Assembly: GCF_030272615.1 (NCBI RefSeq)
Contig: NC_081409.1
Coordinates: forward strand, 473,862,573 to 473,926,572
Reading direction: 5' to 3'
Length of the DNA: 64,000 nucleotides
DNA from: Cryptomeria japonica
Lineage: Eukaryota; Streptophyta; Pinopsida; Cupressales; Cupressaceae
Below, piece by piece: positions 35,836 to 46,702 of this stretch. The translations under genes and the position numbers were made by a program. The notes under the pieces were generated by a model. The model was not told the DNA's origin. It did not search any database and saw nothing but the letters and a program-made list of their open reading frames with translations. Every line of letters begins with the position of its first letter. Positions within the stretch are counted from its first letter, which is position 1.

Positions 35836-36472
35836 CCCAAGAAATTTAGAGATTTTTAAGGATTTAAAAATTGTTTCATGCACCCTTTATTAAATAAGCG
35901 TTAAGGAAACAAAAACATCATCAAATAGAAGCTGCTTTCATCACATACACAAGTATACATCAATCACATAAGTATAAACACAAATTGTAGCTGAAGGAAA
36001 TAGCATACTTAGATATATAAATATTGTCAAGTAAATACATAACTCATGGAATATGAAATCCATGGCATCAAAACAAATACTAAAACTAAAATTATAAGAC
36101 TATGGCTCAATGGAGGTTGCATTACTCATTCCAACATCATAACAAGTCACGTGTTAGCGACCAAGATGGGTCTTGGCTGATAATTTAGCCATGATATTTG
36201 CTTTTGTCTCAATGATTGTTGTGTATATTCAACTGAGGAATTTATTAGTATTTGTTTTGAAGCCTTCAATATTGCATGTTTTGTTGACAAGCTTATTAAC
36301 AAAGAGGAGTGGTTACATAAAAAGATAAATGGTTATGTTCTATTTTGACTTTAGCTAGTATATAAATAGATGAGATTCTTCTATCAGTTGTCTATTCAAG
36401 GCATGATTGATACATTTTGCATTATGAAAATGGCATTTTTGCCAACTATGACTTTTATTCAATAGTACAAGG

Positions 36473-37188
36473 TATTGTTTGTGACTAGGAAAGGGGGTTC
36501 GGATTGCCTAAGGCAACATTCGAACCCCTAAAGGGCTGGGCCTCCCCTTCCCCAAGGTTAACGTGTAGGGATGGACCCTTCACGCCAAAGAGGGTAGCGT
36601 GCCCCTAAACAGGGCCAGCCCTATAATGACACGCCACACCAAAACCCATTTTGGCACCAAACTTAATTACCTAATTGAGGCCGACTTGAAGGTTATCTGC
36701 CCATATAAATAAAGATCATTTGCCAAGATCAAATCAATCATTCATTCATGCAATCAGCGAAATTCTTTTGCTCCTTGGTGTGCAAAATTAAGAAGTGAAC
36801 TAGGCGAACTTATTCAAGGAAGACACTGCTATTTTGGTGTTCCTAATTTCTGTTAGAGTGCATTAAAGAGCAGACTTGGTGAATTTAGAAGTGCAGATCT
36901 GATATGACAAAAAAAAGGGTAGATCTGATAAGAGGTTGAAGATTCCAGATCCGAGTCACATGACTGGAGCTAAGTATTGTATTGTTACAATTCAAGATTG
37001 AATACATAATCTGACCTGTGGGTCTTTAGTGCTGGGTTTTTCCTCCTTGGAGGTTTTCCCAGGGTAATTGTATTGGTCTCTTGTGCACTTGCTTTCTCTC
37101 TTTTATTTACTTGCTTATAATTTACTTAATGTTAACAAATAAATAAATACTGAAAGTCTGATTGCTGGTCTGAGTCACAAAACTAACA
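36473..37188 (+). repeat. 5' LTR of the copia element
   Basis: 716 bp. A TATA box (CCATATAAATAAAG) lies at about 36701-36714 and GAGGTTTTCCCAGGGTAATT at about 37051. It contains 18 bp (near 36559-36576) missing from the 3' LTR. Confidence 0.95.
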
Positions 37189-37200
37189 TGGTATCAGAGC
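37189..37200 (+). other. Primer binding site (tRNA-iMet type)
   Basis: TGGTATCAGAGC immediately after the 5' LTR, the exact standard primer site of plant copia elements. Confidence 0.93.
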
Positions 37201-37271
37201 TAGGGTTTTACTAACTTCAGATTTCAGTAAATTATTTGTTGCATCTAGTTGCTGTTTGTTTTCAGATTAAA

Positions 37272-38150
37272 ATGTCAGGTTTGAGGGCTGAAGATAGACT
37301 TGATGGAGCCCTTGACTTTGCTGCTTGGAAAGTCCGTATTTTATTGATTCTTGAAGAGAATAAACTGCTTAAATTTGTAGAAGAAGAAAGGTTGTCCCCT
37401 CCTGAAGATGCTGAAGAACTGAAGCAGTTCAAGAAAGACTCTCTCAAGGCTAGGAAGATCATTATTGAATCAGTCAAGAATCATCTTGTCACCGTCATAT
37501 CCAAATTTGCTTCTGCCAGGGAAATGATCAAACACTTGGAAGGGATGTATGAAGTCAACAACCTCAACAAGGCTCTTGCTCTAAGACAGTAGCTACTTCA
37601 CATCAAAATGAAAGAAGAAGACTCAATCATGGCCTACTTCATGAAGATCAATGAACTGAAGGACAAGCTAAGTACTCTTGATTGCCAAATTTCAGATAAA
37701 GATCTTGTTATGATTGCATTAAATGGTCTACTTGATGAATGGGAACCATTCATTCGTAGCATTGGTGGAAGAGCTGAACGTCCCAACTTTGAGCGTCTTC
37801 AATTTGATTGCATTGAAGAGGAATCTCGAATTGAGGTAAGAGGAAAACTCAAGAACTCTCACAAGGATGATAATCATGTTCTCACTACTAGATCTAGGAA
37901 AGGTGGGCATTGGAAGAAAGAAAAGAGAAGCAAAGATTTTAGATCCTGTTCCTACGATCCAAGGAAGAAGTCAAGAGATTCCTCCCATATTCGTTGTTTC
38001 AGATGTGATAAGTATGGTCACTATGCGAGAGATTGTCAGAATGATCCTCAGGAAAGGGAAGCCAATTTAAATGAAGTCGCTGAACAAAATGAGGACTATC
38101 TTCTTATCTCTGTTCTATCAAGCAACGTTCCTACGGACAATGATACTTGA
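37272..38150 (+). pseudogene. copia gag
   Basis: Starts MSGLRAEDRLDGALDFAAWK, the gag_pre/UBN2-type copia capsid region, followed by the zinc knuckle CFRCDKYGHYARDC (CX2CX4HX4C, about 37996-38037). In the intact element gag forms the virus-like particle and binds RNA. A TAG stop at 37590-37592 (LRQ|*|LLHIKM, probably from CAG) and a TGA at 38148-38150 (normally TGG, Trp, before IIDSGAS) interrupt the frame. The rest is open in one frame into protease, as usual for a copia single polyprotein. Confidence 0.9.
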
Positions 38151-41100
38151 ATAATTGACAGTGGAGCCTCCAGACACATCTCAGGTTATCGTGAGTATCT
38201 TTCAGATCTGATAGAAAAGGATACCGACCTTCATGTGGTAATCGGCGATGATGCTCGATACTCGGTAAAAGGTTCTGGTACTACCTCTTTAAAACTAGAT
38301 TCTGGTATTTCCTTACAACTCAGTGATATTCTTTTTGTACCTGGAATTAAAAGAAATCTTATTTCCATTTCTGCTTTAGAAGATAAGGGTTTGCAAATAG
38401 CATTTTCTGAAGGGAAAGTACTTGCTTGGTCTAAGAAATCTAGTTTCAAATCTGCTCGTGTTATTGGAAATAGATGTGATAGTTTGTATAAGCTTGCAGC
38501 TAACCCAATTCAAGCTCTCATTCATGAGGCTCCTGAATCATGCGAGCTATGGCATAGAAGACTTGGACATCTGCACTTTCAAGCTCTTCCCACCCTTGGT
38601 AAAATGGTTAAAGGTATGCCTAAACTTAGTTTATCTCATGATGATGCTTGTAAAGGTTCTGCAATGGGTAAGAATGTGAAGAGCCCATTTCATAAAAGTG
38701 ATAGTAGGGCTAAAGAAAAGTTAGAGCTTATTCATTCAGATTTATGTGGTCCTATGTCTATAGCATCTCCTAGTAGTTTCTTTTATTATGTTATCTTCAT
38801 AGATGATTTTTCTAGGAAAACGTGGATTTACTTTCTTAAATCTAAAGAGTCTGAAGAAGTCTTAAATAGATTTAAAGAATTCAAAGCCTTGGTTGAAAAT
38901 ACTACCGGAAAACGAATTAAATGTTTAAGGTTTGACAATGGAGGTGAGTACACCTCAAGTAGTTTTCATGATTTCTGTATTGAGACAGAAATTAAGAGGG
39001 AGTTCTGTCTTCCCTACAATCCTCAGCAAAATGGAGTTGCTGAAAGAAAGAACAGGACCATTGTTGAAGCTGCAAGAGTCATGATTCATGATCAAGACCT
39101 GCAACCCTTCCTATGGGCGGAGGCATCCAAAACAATAGTTTACATTCAGAATAGATGTCATCATCGTGCTGTAAAGAATGTAACCCCTGAAGAAGCCTTT
39201 ACAGGAATCAAACTTGACATCAGCAACTTAAGGATCTTCGGGAGCTCTGTGTATGTTCATGTGCCTAAAGAAAAACGAACCAAGTTGGATCCCTCTGGAA
39301 AGAAAGGCATCTTAGTAGGATACAGTGAATCTTCCAAAGCATTCAGGATCTACATTTCAGGTCAAAGGTATGTTGAGGTAAGTAGAGATGTAACTTTTGA
39401 AGAAGATATTGCATTCAAAAGATCTAAAGGTTCATTATCTGATAATGATGATATTGTGATTGAAAATCAAGAATCAAATGTTGATACTAACCCTGAGATA
39501 CAGAAGGAGTTCATTGACCTCCTGGATCAGGAAGTTCAGGATGATCCAGCAGAACCCATGGTCTCTACAGATATACCTAAGGATATTGTGGTCAGCAAGA
39601 AGAGGCCACTTTGGGTTAGAAACACCATTCAAGATGCTGGAGGATTTGCTGCTCCCAGAGGAACCTTCAGAGATAGCAAGAGACCTCAAAATCATGCCAA
39701 CTACATTTCTGTAATAGGCAACATCATTGAGTCTGAACCTCACGATGTCGAAGAAGCAATGACTCATCATGCTTGGAAATTAGCCATGGATGAAGAGTAT
39801 GAGTCTATCATCAAGAATGATGTTTGGGAAATTGTACCCAAACCCAAAGGTAAGTCTGTTGTTTCTTCTAAATGGTTATTTAAAGTTAAGCATAATGCTG
39901 ATGGTAATATTGAAAAATATAAAGCTAGATTTGTAGCTCGTGGTTTTTCTCAAAAGGAAGGAATAGATTATGAGGAAACATTCGCTCCTGTTGCTAGATA
40001 TACTTCTATTAGATCTATAATAGCTATTGCTGCAGCTAAAGGTTGGGAGCTGCATCAAATGGATGTTAAGACAACCTTCCTCAATGGTGTTATTGAGCAA
40101 GAAGTCTATATTGAGCAACTAGAAAGTTATGTAATCCATAAAAGAGATTCTCATGTTTGCAGGTTGAAGAAAGCCTTATATGGGCTCAAACAGGCTCCTC
40201 GTGCTTGGTATGAAATAATTGATAAGTACTTACTAAGCTTAGGATTTCGTAAGAATGATGCTGATGCTAACCTTTACTTGAAGATATGTAATGATGATAT
40301 GCTTATTCTGGTTTTGTATATGGATGATTTATTTCCCACTGGTGAAAATAAACTGATCATGAGATGTAAGAAAGAATTAGCCTCAAAATTTGAAATGAAG
40401 GATTTAGGTCTAATGCATTACTTCCTAGGGTTAGAAGTATGGCGAAAATCCAATGAAATTTTTCTAAATCAAGGAAAGTACACTTGATATTCTGAAAAGA
40501 TTTAGAATGATGGACTGTAAACCTATGTCTACTCCTATGGAATCTAACTTAAAGAAGTTGAGTGTTTCTGCAGCTAACTCTGATTTTGCAGATCCATTTG
40601 AGTACAGACAGTTGATTGGATCCTTGATGCATCTAGTCAATACTAGACCAGATATCTGTTATGCTGTAAATGCCCTCAATCAGTTCATGAGCTTGCCTAA
40701 ACTTGTTCACTTGGTTGCAGCCAAGCACATTCTGAGATACCTGCGAGGCACTATTGGTTATGGGCTGAAGTATTCACTTAATACCTCAATCTTCTTGGAA
40801 GGCCATTCAGATTCAGATTGGGCAGGAAGTATCAAGGACAGGAAAAGTACTTCGGGTATCTGCTTCAACTTGGGTTCTGCAGTAATCTCTTGGGCATGTA
40901 GAAAGCAATCTTCGGTAGCATTGAGTACTACAGAAGCTGAGTACATTGCATCATCTGTTGCATCTAGAGAAACAGTGTGGCTTTGCAAACTTCTTGTTGG
41001 ATTATTTGGTCAACCTAGTGGTCCAACCACTATTCATTGTGATAATCAAAGTTGTATAAAGATGTCGGTAAATCATGTGTTCCATGACAGGTCCAAACAT

Positions 41101-41295
41101 GTGGAAACTCATTATCACTTCATTCGGGATATGGTGCAAAGAGGCATCATTCATCTGAAGTATATTAACACAAATGATCAGGTTGCAGATATTCTTACCA
41201 AACCCTTATCCAGAGTGAAGTTTGAATACTTCAGAGACAGACTTGGTATTGTGGAAAATGAAACCCTGGTTGAGAGGGAGTTTCAATCTCAGTGA
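38151..41295 (+). pseudogene. copia pol: protease, integrase, reverse transcriptase, RNase H
   Basis: In order: protease IIDSGASRHISG (catalytic Asp at 38157-38159); integrase zinc region LWHRRLGHLHF, whose final CxxC reads CKGS so one Cys is lost; integrase core with HSDLCGPM, FDNGGEYTS and PYNPQQNGVAERKNR; reverse transcriptase HQMDVKTTFLNG and LYMDDL (YMDD at 40317-40328); RNase H SDSDWAGSIKDRKSTSG, LSTTEAEYIA and RSKHVETHYHFIRD. A frameshift near 40485 moves the frame by +1 before LKRFRMMDCKPMSTPME, so RNase H is in another frame from RT. Apart from the frameshift and the two upstream stops it is nearly intact, which fits LTRs only about 3% diverged. Confidence 0.92.
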
Positions 41296-41322
41296 TTCTC
41301 TACTGCAGAGTTTTGGTCCATT

Positions 41323-41500
41323 CTTCGCTTGTGTGCAAGAATGGAAGGATCCATTCTATGCTTGTGTGCTAGATGGAAAATTGTAATTATGTAAAGACCC
41401 ACTTGTGTATTACACTTTCTATGCTTGTGTGCTAGAACCATCCTATGCTCGTGTGCTAGGTAGAAGATGTAATTCTATGCTTGTGTGCTAGATGGAACTC
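41323..41500 (+). repeat. Five copies of a GCTTGTGTGCTAGA motif in the copia 3' leader
   Basis: Variants of TTCTATGCTTGTGTGCTAGA begin near 41323, 41355, 41417, 41440 and 41473, between the pol stop codon and the purine tract. Spacing is irregular (23-62 bp). Confidence 0.85.
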
Positions 41501-41537
41501 TAAAGGTTCAGATTATGTATTCCCTTCTTCCCTAGTT

Positions 41538-41546
41538 AAGAGGGAG
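41538..41546 (+). other. Polypurine tract of the copia element
   Basis: AAGAGGGAG directly before the 3' LTR start TATTG. Confidence 0.9.
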
Positions 41547-42246
41547 TATTGTTTGTAACTAGGAAAGGGGGTTTGGATTGCCTAAGGCAACATCTGAACC
41601 CCTAAAGGGCTGGGCCTCCCCTTCCCCAAGGTTCTTCACGCCAAAGAGGGTAGCATGCCCCTAAACAGGGCCAACCCTATAATGACACGCCACACCAAAA
41701 CCCATTTTGGCACCAAACTTAATTACCTAATTGAGGCCGAATTGAAGGTTATCTGCCCATATAAATAAAGATCATTTGCCAAGATCAAATCAATCATTCA
41801 TTCATGCAATCAGCAAAATTCTTCTGCTCCTTGGTGTGCAAAATTAAGAAGTGAACTAGGCAAACTTATTCAAGGAAGACAACGCTATTTTGGTGTTCCT
41901 AATTTCTGTTAGAGAGTGCATTAAAGAGCAGACTTGGTGAATTTAGAAGTGCAGATCTGATATGACAAAAAAAAGGGCAGATCTGATAAGAGGTTGAAGA
42001 TTCCAGATCTGAGTCACATGACTGGAGCTAAGTATTGTGTTGTTACAATTCAAGATTGAATACATAATCTGACCTGTGGGTCTTTAGTGCTGGGGTTTTC
42101 CTCCTTGGAGGTTTTCCCATGGTAATTGTGTTGGTCTCTTGTGCACTTGCTTTCTCTCTTTTATTTACTTGCTTATAATTTACTTAATGTTAACAAATAA
42201 TCAAATACTGAAAGTTTGATTGCTGGTCTGAGTCACAAAACTAACA
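41547..42246 (+). repeat. 3' LTR of the copia element
   Basis: 700 bp, about 97% identical to the 5' LTR by hand count. Several differences are CG in the 5' LTR but CA or TG here, as expected from methylation decay. Confidence 0.95.
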
Positions 42247-42491
42247 CAAGGACTGTAGCATGCCAACTTTGCCTATGGTGGTCCTTGTATTCTAAACAAG
42301 TTGTCCAATATATGAAAGAAGATAATGCTTGATTGTGGCTTTGACTATGAATATGTAGAGATTTGCAACAAGAGATATGTATTATGTAGATTTTAATGAT
42401 CATGATTCATCATTGCCTATTACTTGCTTAGATTTATAGTTTGATGGGGGTTTGGGGGCAACACCAAAATGAGATTGAGGGTAGCACCCCT

Positions 42492-42493
<2 letters not shown>

Positions 42494-42540
<47 letters not shown>
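42494..42540. repeat. Compound (GT)n(GA)n microsatellite
   Basis: About nine GT followed by about fourteen GA units. It forms the left edge of a longer GA-rich stretch. Confidence 0.95.
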
Positions 42541-42543
<3 letters not shown>

Positions 42544-42549
42544 TTGGGG

Positions 42550-42890
42550 AGAGAAAAGATAGTGACATAGAGAGAGGTGGAGAGAGGGGATAGAGGAAGA
42601 GTGATAGGTCTCGAGTTTGGGGGAGATAAAGAGAGCGAGATAGCGAGAGTGAGAGAATGCTGATAGGAGCTTGATGATTATTGACATTTGACTAAGTTTG
42701 AGAATTTATAATTTTGAGAGAGAAGAGAGTGAGATAGAGAGAGGTGGAGAGAGGGGATAGAGGAAGAGTGAAATGGAGAGAGATAGGTCTCTAGTTTGGG
42801 GGAGATAAAGAGAGTGAGATAGCAAGAGCAAGAGAATGCTGACAGGAGCTAGATGATTACTGACATTTGACTAAGTTTGAGAATTTATAA
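42550..42890. repeat. GA-rich tandem duplication, period about 167-175 bp
   Basis: The block from GAGAGGTGGAGAGAGGGGAT to TTGAGAATTTATAA occurs twice (marker at about 42567 and 42734). The copies are close to identical apart from a short insertion. Confidence 0.85.
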
Positions 42891-43139
42891 GAGCTTCTAA
42901 AGCCTAGAATCTGCATTATAACTCTTAGAGATCTAAAAGCTCTCTCAAACATCTTGCCAACATATACATGAAAAGTAACTTAAAGTGTAAGAAAGAAAAA
43001 TTTCATTTATATATCTTGATGAAGAGAATGAGTCTGACTTGAAGACAAGGGTGGGGAGTTAAATTTTATATTTAATGTAGATAGTCCGGGGGCATGTCAT
43101 AAACCAGCAAAGAATTGAAATTTTGTGAGATTTAAAAAA

Positions 43140-43330
43140 GAAAACTAAAATGGTGAGTCTTAGGCCTAGACTTGCCAAGACTCGGCGAGTTTGGGCGAGT
43201 CTCCAAACTTGATGAGTTTCGGGAAGACTGACTCGGTCAAGTCCGAGTCCAAGTCCCCTAGACTCGGCAGGGGTGGTTCTCCTTGGGACTCATCGAGTCT
43301 TGGTGAGTCTAGGTGAGTCTCGTTTCTTTG
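43140..43330. repeat. ACTCGGCGAGT-rich terminal-repeat relic (right)
   Basis: Many overlapping GACTCGG, GCGAGT and GTGAGTCT words in both orientations, ending GAGTCTCGTTTC. It may pair with 35765-35835 as the ends of a DNA transposon that contains the copia insertion. Confidence 0.4.
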
Positions 43331-43859
43331 GTTTTAAGTCATATATTATATTGGTGAAATCTACCTATTTAATTGTAATTTTGAATGCAATTTAATTGAT
43401 TCCTTCATGAAATATGTTACGTTCTTTATTTTAACTATTTCTTAGTGATGTAGATTTGTTGCTCTCTATTTTATCCAAAAGAAAGTTGTGCTTCTTCATG
43501 CTTGACATGTTTGTTCTCCTTATTTTGAAATTATTGTTGTAGGCCTTGATTACAGTGTGCATACCTTTGAATTCTGTTTATAATTTAAGAATTTATTAGT
43601 TGGATTTCAAGGAGCTTTGCATAATTTCAAGAGTGGTTCTATTGCATGTGATAATTTTTTTGTGTTGTTTGGCAATAAAGCTATTATAATGCTAACAGTT
43701 ATTGGCAACTCTATTAGGGATCAGATACATCAAGCCGAGTTTGCAAGCAAAATCACTTCCGACGAAAAATATTATCATCTTGGTTGATGAGGTATATATT
43801 AGATCAGTGAGGATGGTAGATCAACTCAAGCAACGGTTGACAACAGCCAAGACAAGGAT

Positions 43860-44460
43860 CTAGCTCTAGTTCCATTGCTATGGGTAGCCATAATTGGTCA
43901 AATGGGACTTCCAACTTGTCATGATTTCTTGAAAGGCTCAAGGAAGTATTTTAAAAAATACCATGGTGATGGTACACAAGATCTTGACAAGCATATCTCA
44001 GCATTCAGACAACTTACAGTATATTGGGAATTTCACATGAAGATGTTGCAGTCAAACTTTTTATTGAATTCTTGGTTTGAGCAGCAATAGAATGATTCCA
44101 CCATCTTGCTATAGGTTGCATCACACATTGAGAAATCATGAAGGAGAAATATGTATCACACTTCAAATTGGATGAGGATGATCACTTTCTTTTTGCCCAG
44201 TTATCAAATGCAAAGAAGGATAACAATGAGCCCATGAGGTAGTTTCTCTCACAGTTAAATTGATTTTTTTGGAAGAATCAGTAATTATTTAAGGCCTCCT
44301 CGAATTCTCTTGAGCTGCTTCATCAACGCCCTTCCATCACAAATGCCTTTTTGATCGAAAATTGTGAAAGAGATGAGCTAGATGAAGCCTAAACATGAAT
44401 AATGAAGTTGGAGGTGCATGATCACTATTCACAAAGTTAGGAAAAATTTCCATCAAGCCT
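43860..44460 (+). pseudogene. Ty3/gypsy-type gag relic
   Basis: The first frame has YHGDGTQDLDKHISAFRQL, which matches the gypsy gag capsid start (FHGDGTxDPxxHIxxF). Next, after frame changes, come THWEIMKEKYVSHFKLDED and LSNAKKDNNEPM, matching the WxxLxxxFxxKF and LxxxKQxxxExxxxFxxRF region. Stops and frameshifts break it. No protease or pol was found next to it on the + strand. Confidence 0.6.
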
Positions 44461-45169
44461 ATGGTTCCAACTTTCATTATTCTTTGTTGCAAAGAGTAGT
44501 GACTGATATGTCCAACATGAAAGAGAATTTTACCAGAAAGGCCTAGTGCAACAATATTAAGGGCAACTTCATAGAAACAACAAAAATCAGACTAACTCCT
44601 TCACTGGAAAGGTGCACCTTGGAGGCACTTCCTAATCAGAACACAAGCAACTTTTAGTTTTTCCATGACAAGTGATTATGATGCTTAACATTGTTTGGAG
44701 ATGCATTTCATGATGCAACTCTTGGTATCATCCAAGTCACATTGTCACTGGTTTTCGGGCAACATCTTCAAGATGAGCTTGATGGCAAAGCTATGACGGG
44801 ACATAATCAATATGGAATAGTATGTGTTGGTAAGGTAAATACATTCAATTATTTTGTATGTTCATGGAATCAAGTAGTTGTGTAAGATCAAATATTTGAA
44901 GAGAGCGGAGTAAATGAGGAACATCTGTTGGAGAAGCCATTGATGGTGACTTCTTTTCAAGGAATTGCAAATCATTTTGTTTGTCGATGAGGATAAAGTC
45001 TCCCAAGAATCCATTGATCATCATGAGGATCCAAAGATTTTCATTGACCAAGAAGGCATGACTTCACAATAAATGAAGAAGAATCAAATGATTTTTTTAT
45101 TTTTTTATTTTTGTACTAAATATATTATACCAAAAGACAAAAAAATACATCATAGTAAGATCAACCTGT

Positions 45170-45430
45170 CATATTTGTGCCACGTAGGGTCACCTGGTGA
45201 GACTGATTACATTACAAAATCTGCATATGATACTGTATCATAACCCTATAATGTAATCATGGACCACACATGGTCATCATATAAACGTGTCCTATAACAT
45301 AATCCTGTAGCTGCAACATATGGAATACGTTCTCTTAGCCTAGTAATGGACCACACAGGGTCACCATAGACAACAGTTCTGCTCCAAAATCCTTTAACTG
45401 CATCATAACTCAAGATAGATAGAACAGCAT
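45170..45430. repeat. Imperfect repeat with GGACCACACAGGGTCACC
   Basis: Three diverged units of about 100 bp, each with a GGTCACC or GGTCATC core after ATGGACCACACA or GCCACGTAGG. Too decayed to classify. Confidence 0.45.
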
Positions 45431-46241
45431 GTGTATATTTTGCTATGTTTATCATATATAATTCAACAGAAAAGCAAGTACATTTATGGAGGTTAAGATA
45501 GAAAAGAACAGTATTAGAAATTCATACTCTCGCTGTACTGGTCCAGGTGCCTCCACCCAATTGGTGGATCTATTTCAGAAATTTCAGTAGGACATTCTTG
45601 AGAGGTCATCCATTCAATTACTACTCTAAATTGAGCACATTTTACTTTGGAATTTCCCTTGGCTTGAGGAAAATTCCTTTTATAAATGCAAGGCATGTTG
45701 TTATTTAGGCACAGCATCGTGCTTGTAGAATATTATTGCTTTTTTTCTCTTTAAAATGATGGTTAATGCTTATACTATTGTTGGGAAAATTTCGTCATAA
45801 TGTAATTAAGGCTTCCTTCTTATGGAGTATAAGTTGAGAGAATACATCTGTATATTTTATCATTTCGATATCAGTCTAATACATTAAGTTGTCATTTGAC
45901 AACCTGCATGTTATCGGCCAGATTTATTGAGTGTGAATTCATCTCGAGTTTGTAGGTGCCCCAATTTTTATTTATATTTTCTGTCTATCTTTTCTGCAGA
46001 ATTATTTCTCCTGTTTTCATGGAATGCTGCACCTATTTTGAAAGCCCACTTAATATAATTTGTTTTGGTTGAACTTTGGATGACAAATTTTTCCTATAAC
46101 GTGTGCTAGTGCAGATCTCACTATTCAGTAATAAACTAGTTTTCAATGTGTGTTTTTATAATTCTGTTTGCCTATAATTTAAGTAAAACGATTTTTTTGC
46201 AAATAATCTTAGCGTTAGTGCAAATTTTGTTTGCATGACAG

Positions 46242-46331
46242 AAACTTCGTGAAGTTTTTTCGGAAAATGAGCTACCTTCAAAGTCTTCTAAGGAAAACCT
46301 TTCGCAGCAGCTTGGTCTCACATTTCGAAAG
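46242..46331 (+). CDS. PRH: Homeodomain exon 2 of the PRH/HAT3.1-type gene
   Basis: 90 bp, 30 codons, phase 0 at both ends. Acceptor TTTGCATGACAG at 46230-46241, donor AAG|GTTTAT at 46331/46332. It encodes KLREVFSENELPSKSSKENL followed by SQQLGLTFRK: the end of helix 1, loop and helix 2 of a plant PRH-type homeodomain, where VEKLRxVFxEXELPS is characteristic. It follows directly on AVE at the end of the exon at 8480. No stop, frameshift or damaged splice site is visible, so the gene looks intact despite the huge intron before this exon. Confidence 0.85.
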
Positions 46332-46521
46332 GTTTATTCTTCCTCAAGTTTACTTTTTCTGAGATTGATTCCACTTGCTGACTAACTAGTATTAGTAGTA
46401 GTTCGTTTAGCAGTGCTTCCAGTTAATCTGCCCTAATTCAATCCTCATTGTTTGACCAAGAAGCATGGATTTTTTTTATTCCCCACTTCAAAATTTTCTT
46501 CTTAATTTTGGTCTTATGCAG
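46332..46521 (+). other. 190-bp intron of the homeodomain gene
   Basis: GTTTATTC...GTCTTATGCAG, phase 0. It is short and transposon-free, in sharp contrast with the previous intron. Confidence 0.8.
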
Positions 46522-46572
46522 GTCCATATGTGGTTCAAAAATGCACGATACATGGCTCTCAAGAATAGAAAG
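46522..46572 (+). CDS. PRH: Homeodomain exon 3 (recognition helix)
   Basis: 51 bp, 17 codons, encoding VHMWFKNARYMALKNRK. It holds the invariant helix-3 signature WFxNxR (Trp, Phe, Asn and Arg all present), the part that enters the DNA major groove. It is bounded by acceptor CTTATGCAG (46513-46521) and donor AAG|GTATAG (46572/46573). Together with the two earlier exons the homeodomain is about 60 residues, the normal length. The remaining C-terminal exons were not found in the 17.4 kb to the right, so the next intron is probably also very long. Confidence 0.85.
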
Positions 46573-46702
46573 GTATAGATTAGTCAAGTTCTGATCTCTT
46601 TGCTGGCATTTAATTTGCTCTTCTAACATGGCTTTCAAGAACAGAAAGCTATAGATTAGTCAAATTTCGATCTCTTTGCCGGTATTTAAATTGCTCTTCT
46701 AA
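46551..46702 (+). repeat. 76-bp tandem duplication of the exon 3 end and donor site
   Basis: CATGGCTCTCAAGAATAGAA begins at 46551 and a near-identical copy at 46627. The first copy has donor AAAG|GTATAG; in the second the GT is CT (AAAGCTATAG), so only the first can be used as a GT donor. Confidence 0.88.

Larger units (their letters stand above)
36473..42246 (+). mobile_element. Complete Ty1/copia retrotransposon, inactivated, duplication caagg
   Basis: 5' LTR 36473-37188, primer site 37189, gag and pol 37272-41295, purine tract 41538-41546 and 3' LTR 41547-42246, flanked by caagg at 36468-36472 and 42247-42251. The LTRs start TATTG and end AACA, so the termini are TA...CA rather than TG...CA. 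By hand the two LTRs differ at about 21 substitutions (about 3%) plus an 18-bp and a 2-bp indel. The element lies inside the homeodomain-gene intron in the same direction as the gene. Three disabling lesions break the polyprotein. Confidence 0.95.
8481..46241 (+). other. 37.8-kb intron inside the homeodomain, filled with transposons
   Basis: Starts GTAACA after codon GAG and ends TTTGCATGACAG before AAACTTCGT. Both flanking exons are phase 0, and joining them gives continuous homeodomain sequence. The intron holds a hAT element split by a pol-less LTR element, two giant LTR-like units, a full copia element and a gypsy gag relic. The remaining intron sequence is AT-rich and not recognisable. 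Splicing is inferred from consensus sites and protein continuity. Confidence 0.8.

Noticed and set aside
42400-42687. A 95-codon minus-strand ORF with Ser-Leu repeats
   Set aside because: It is translated GA/GT microsatellite.
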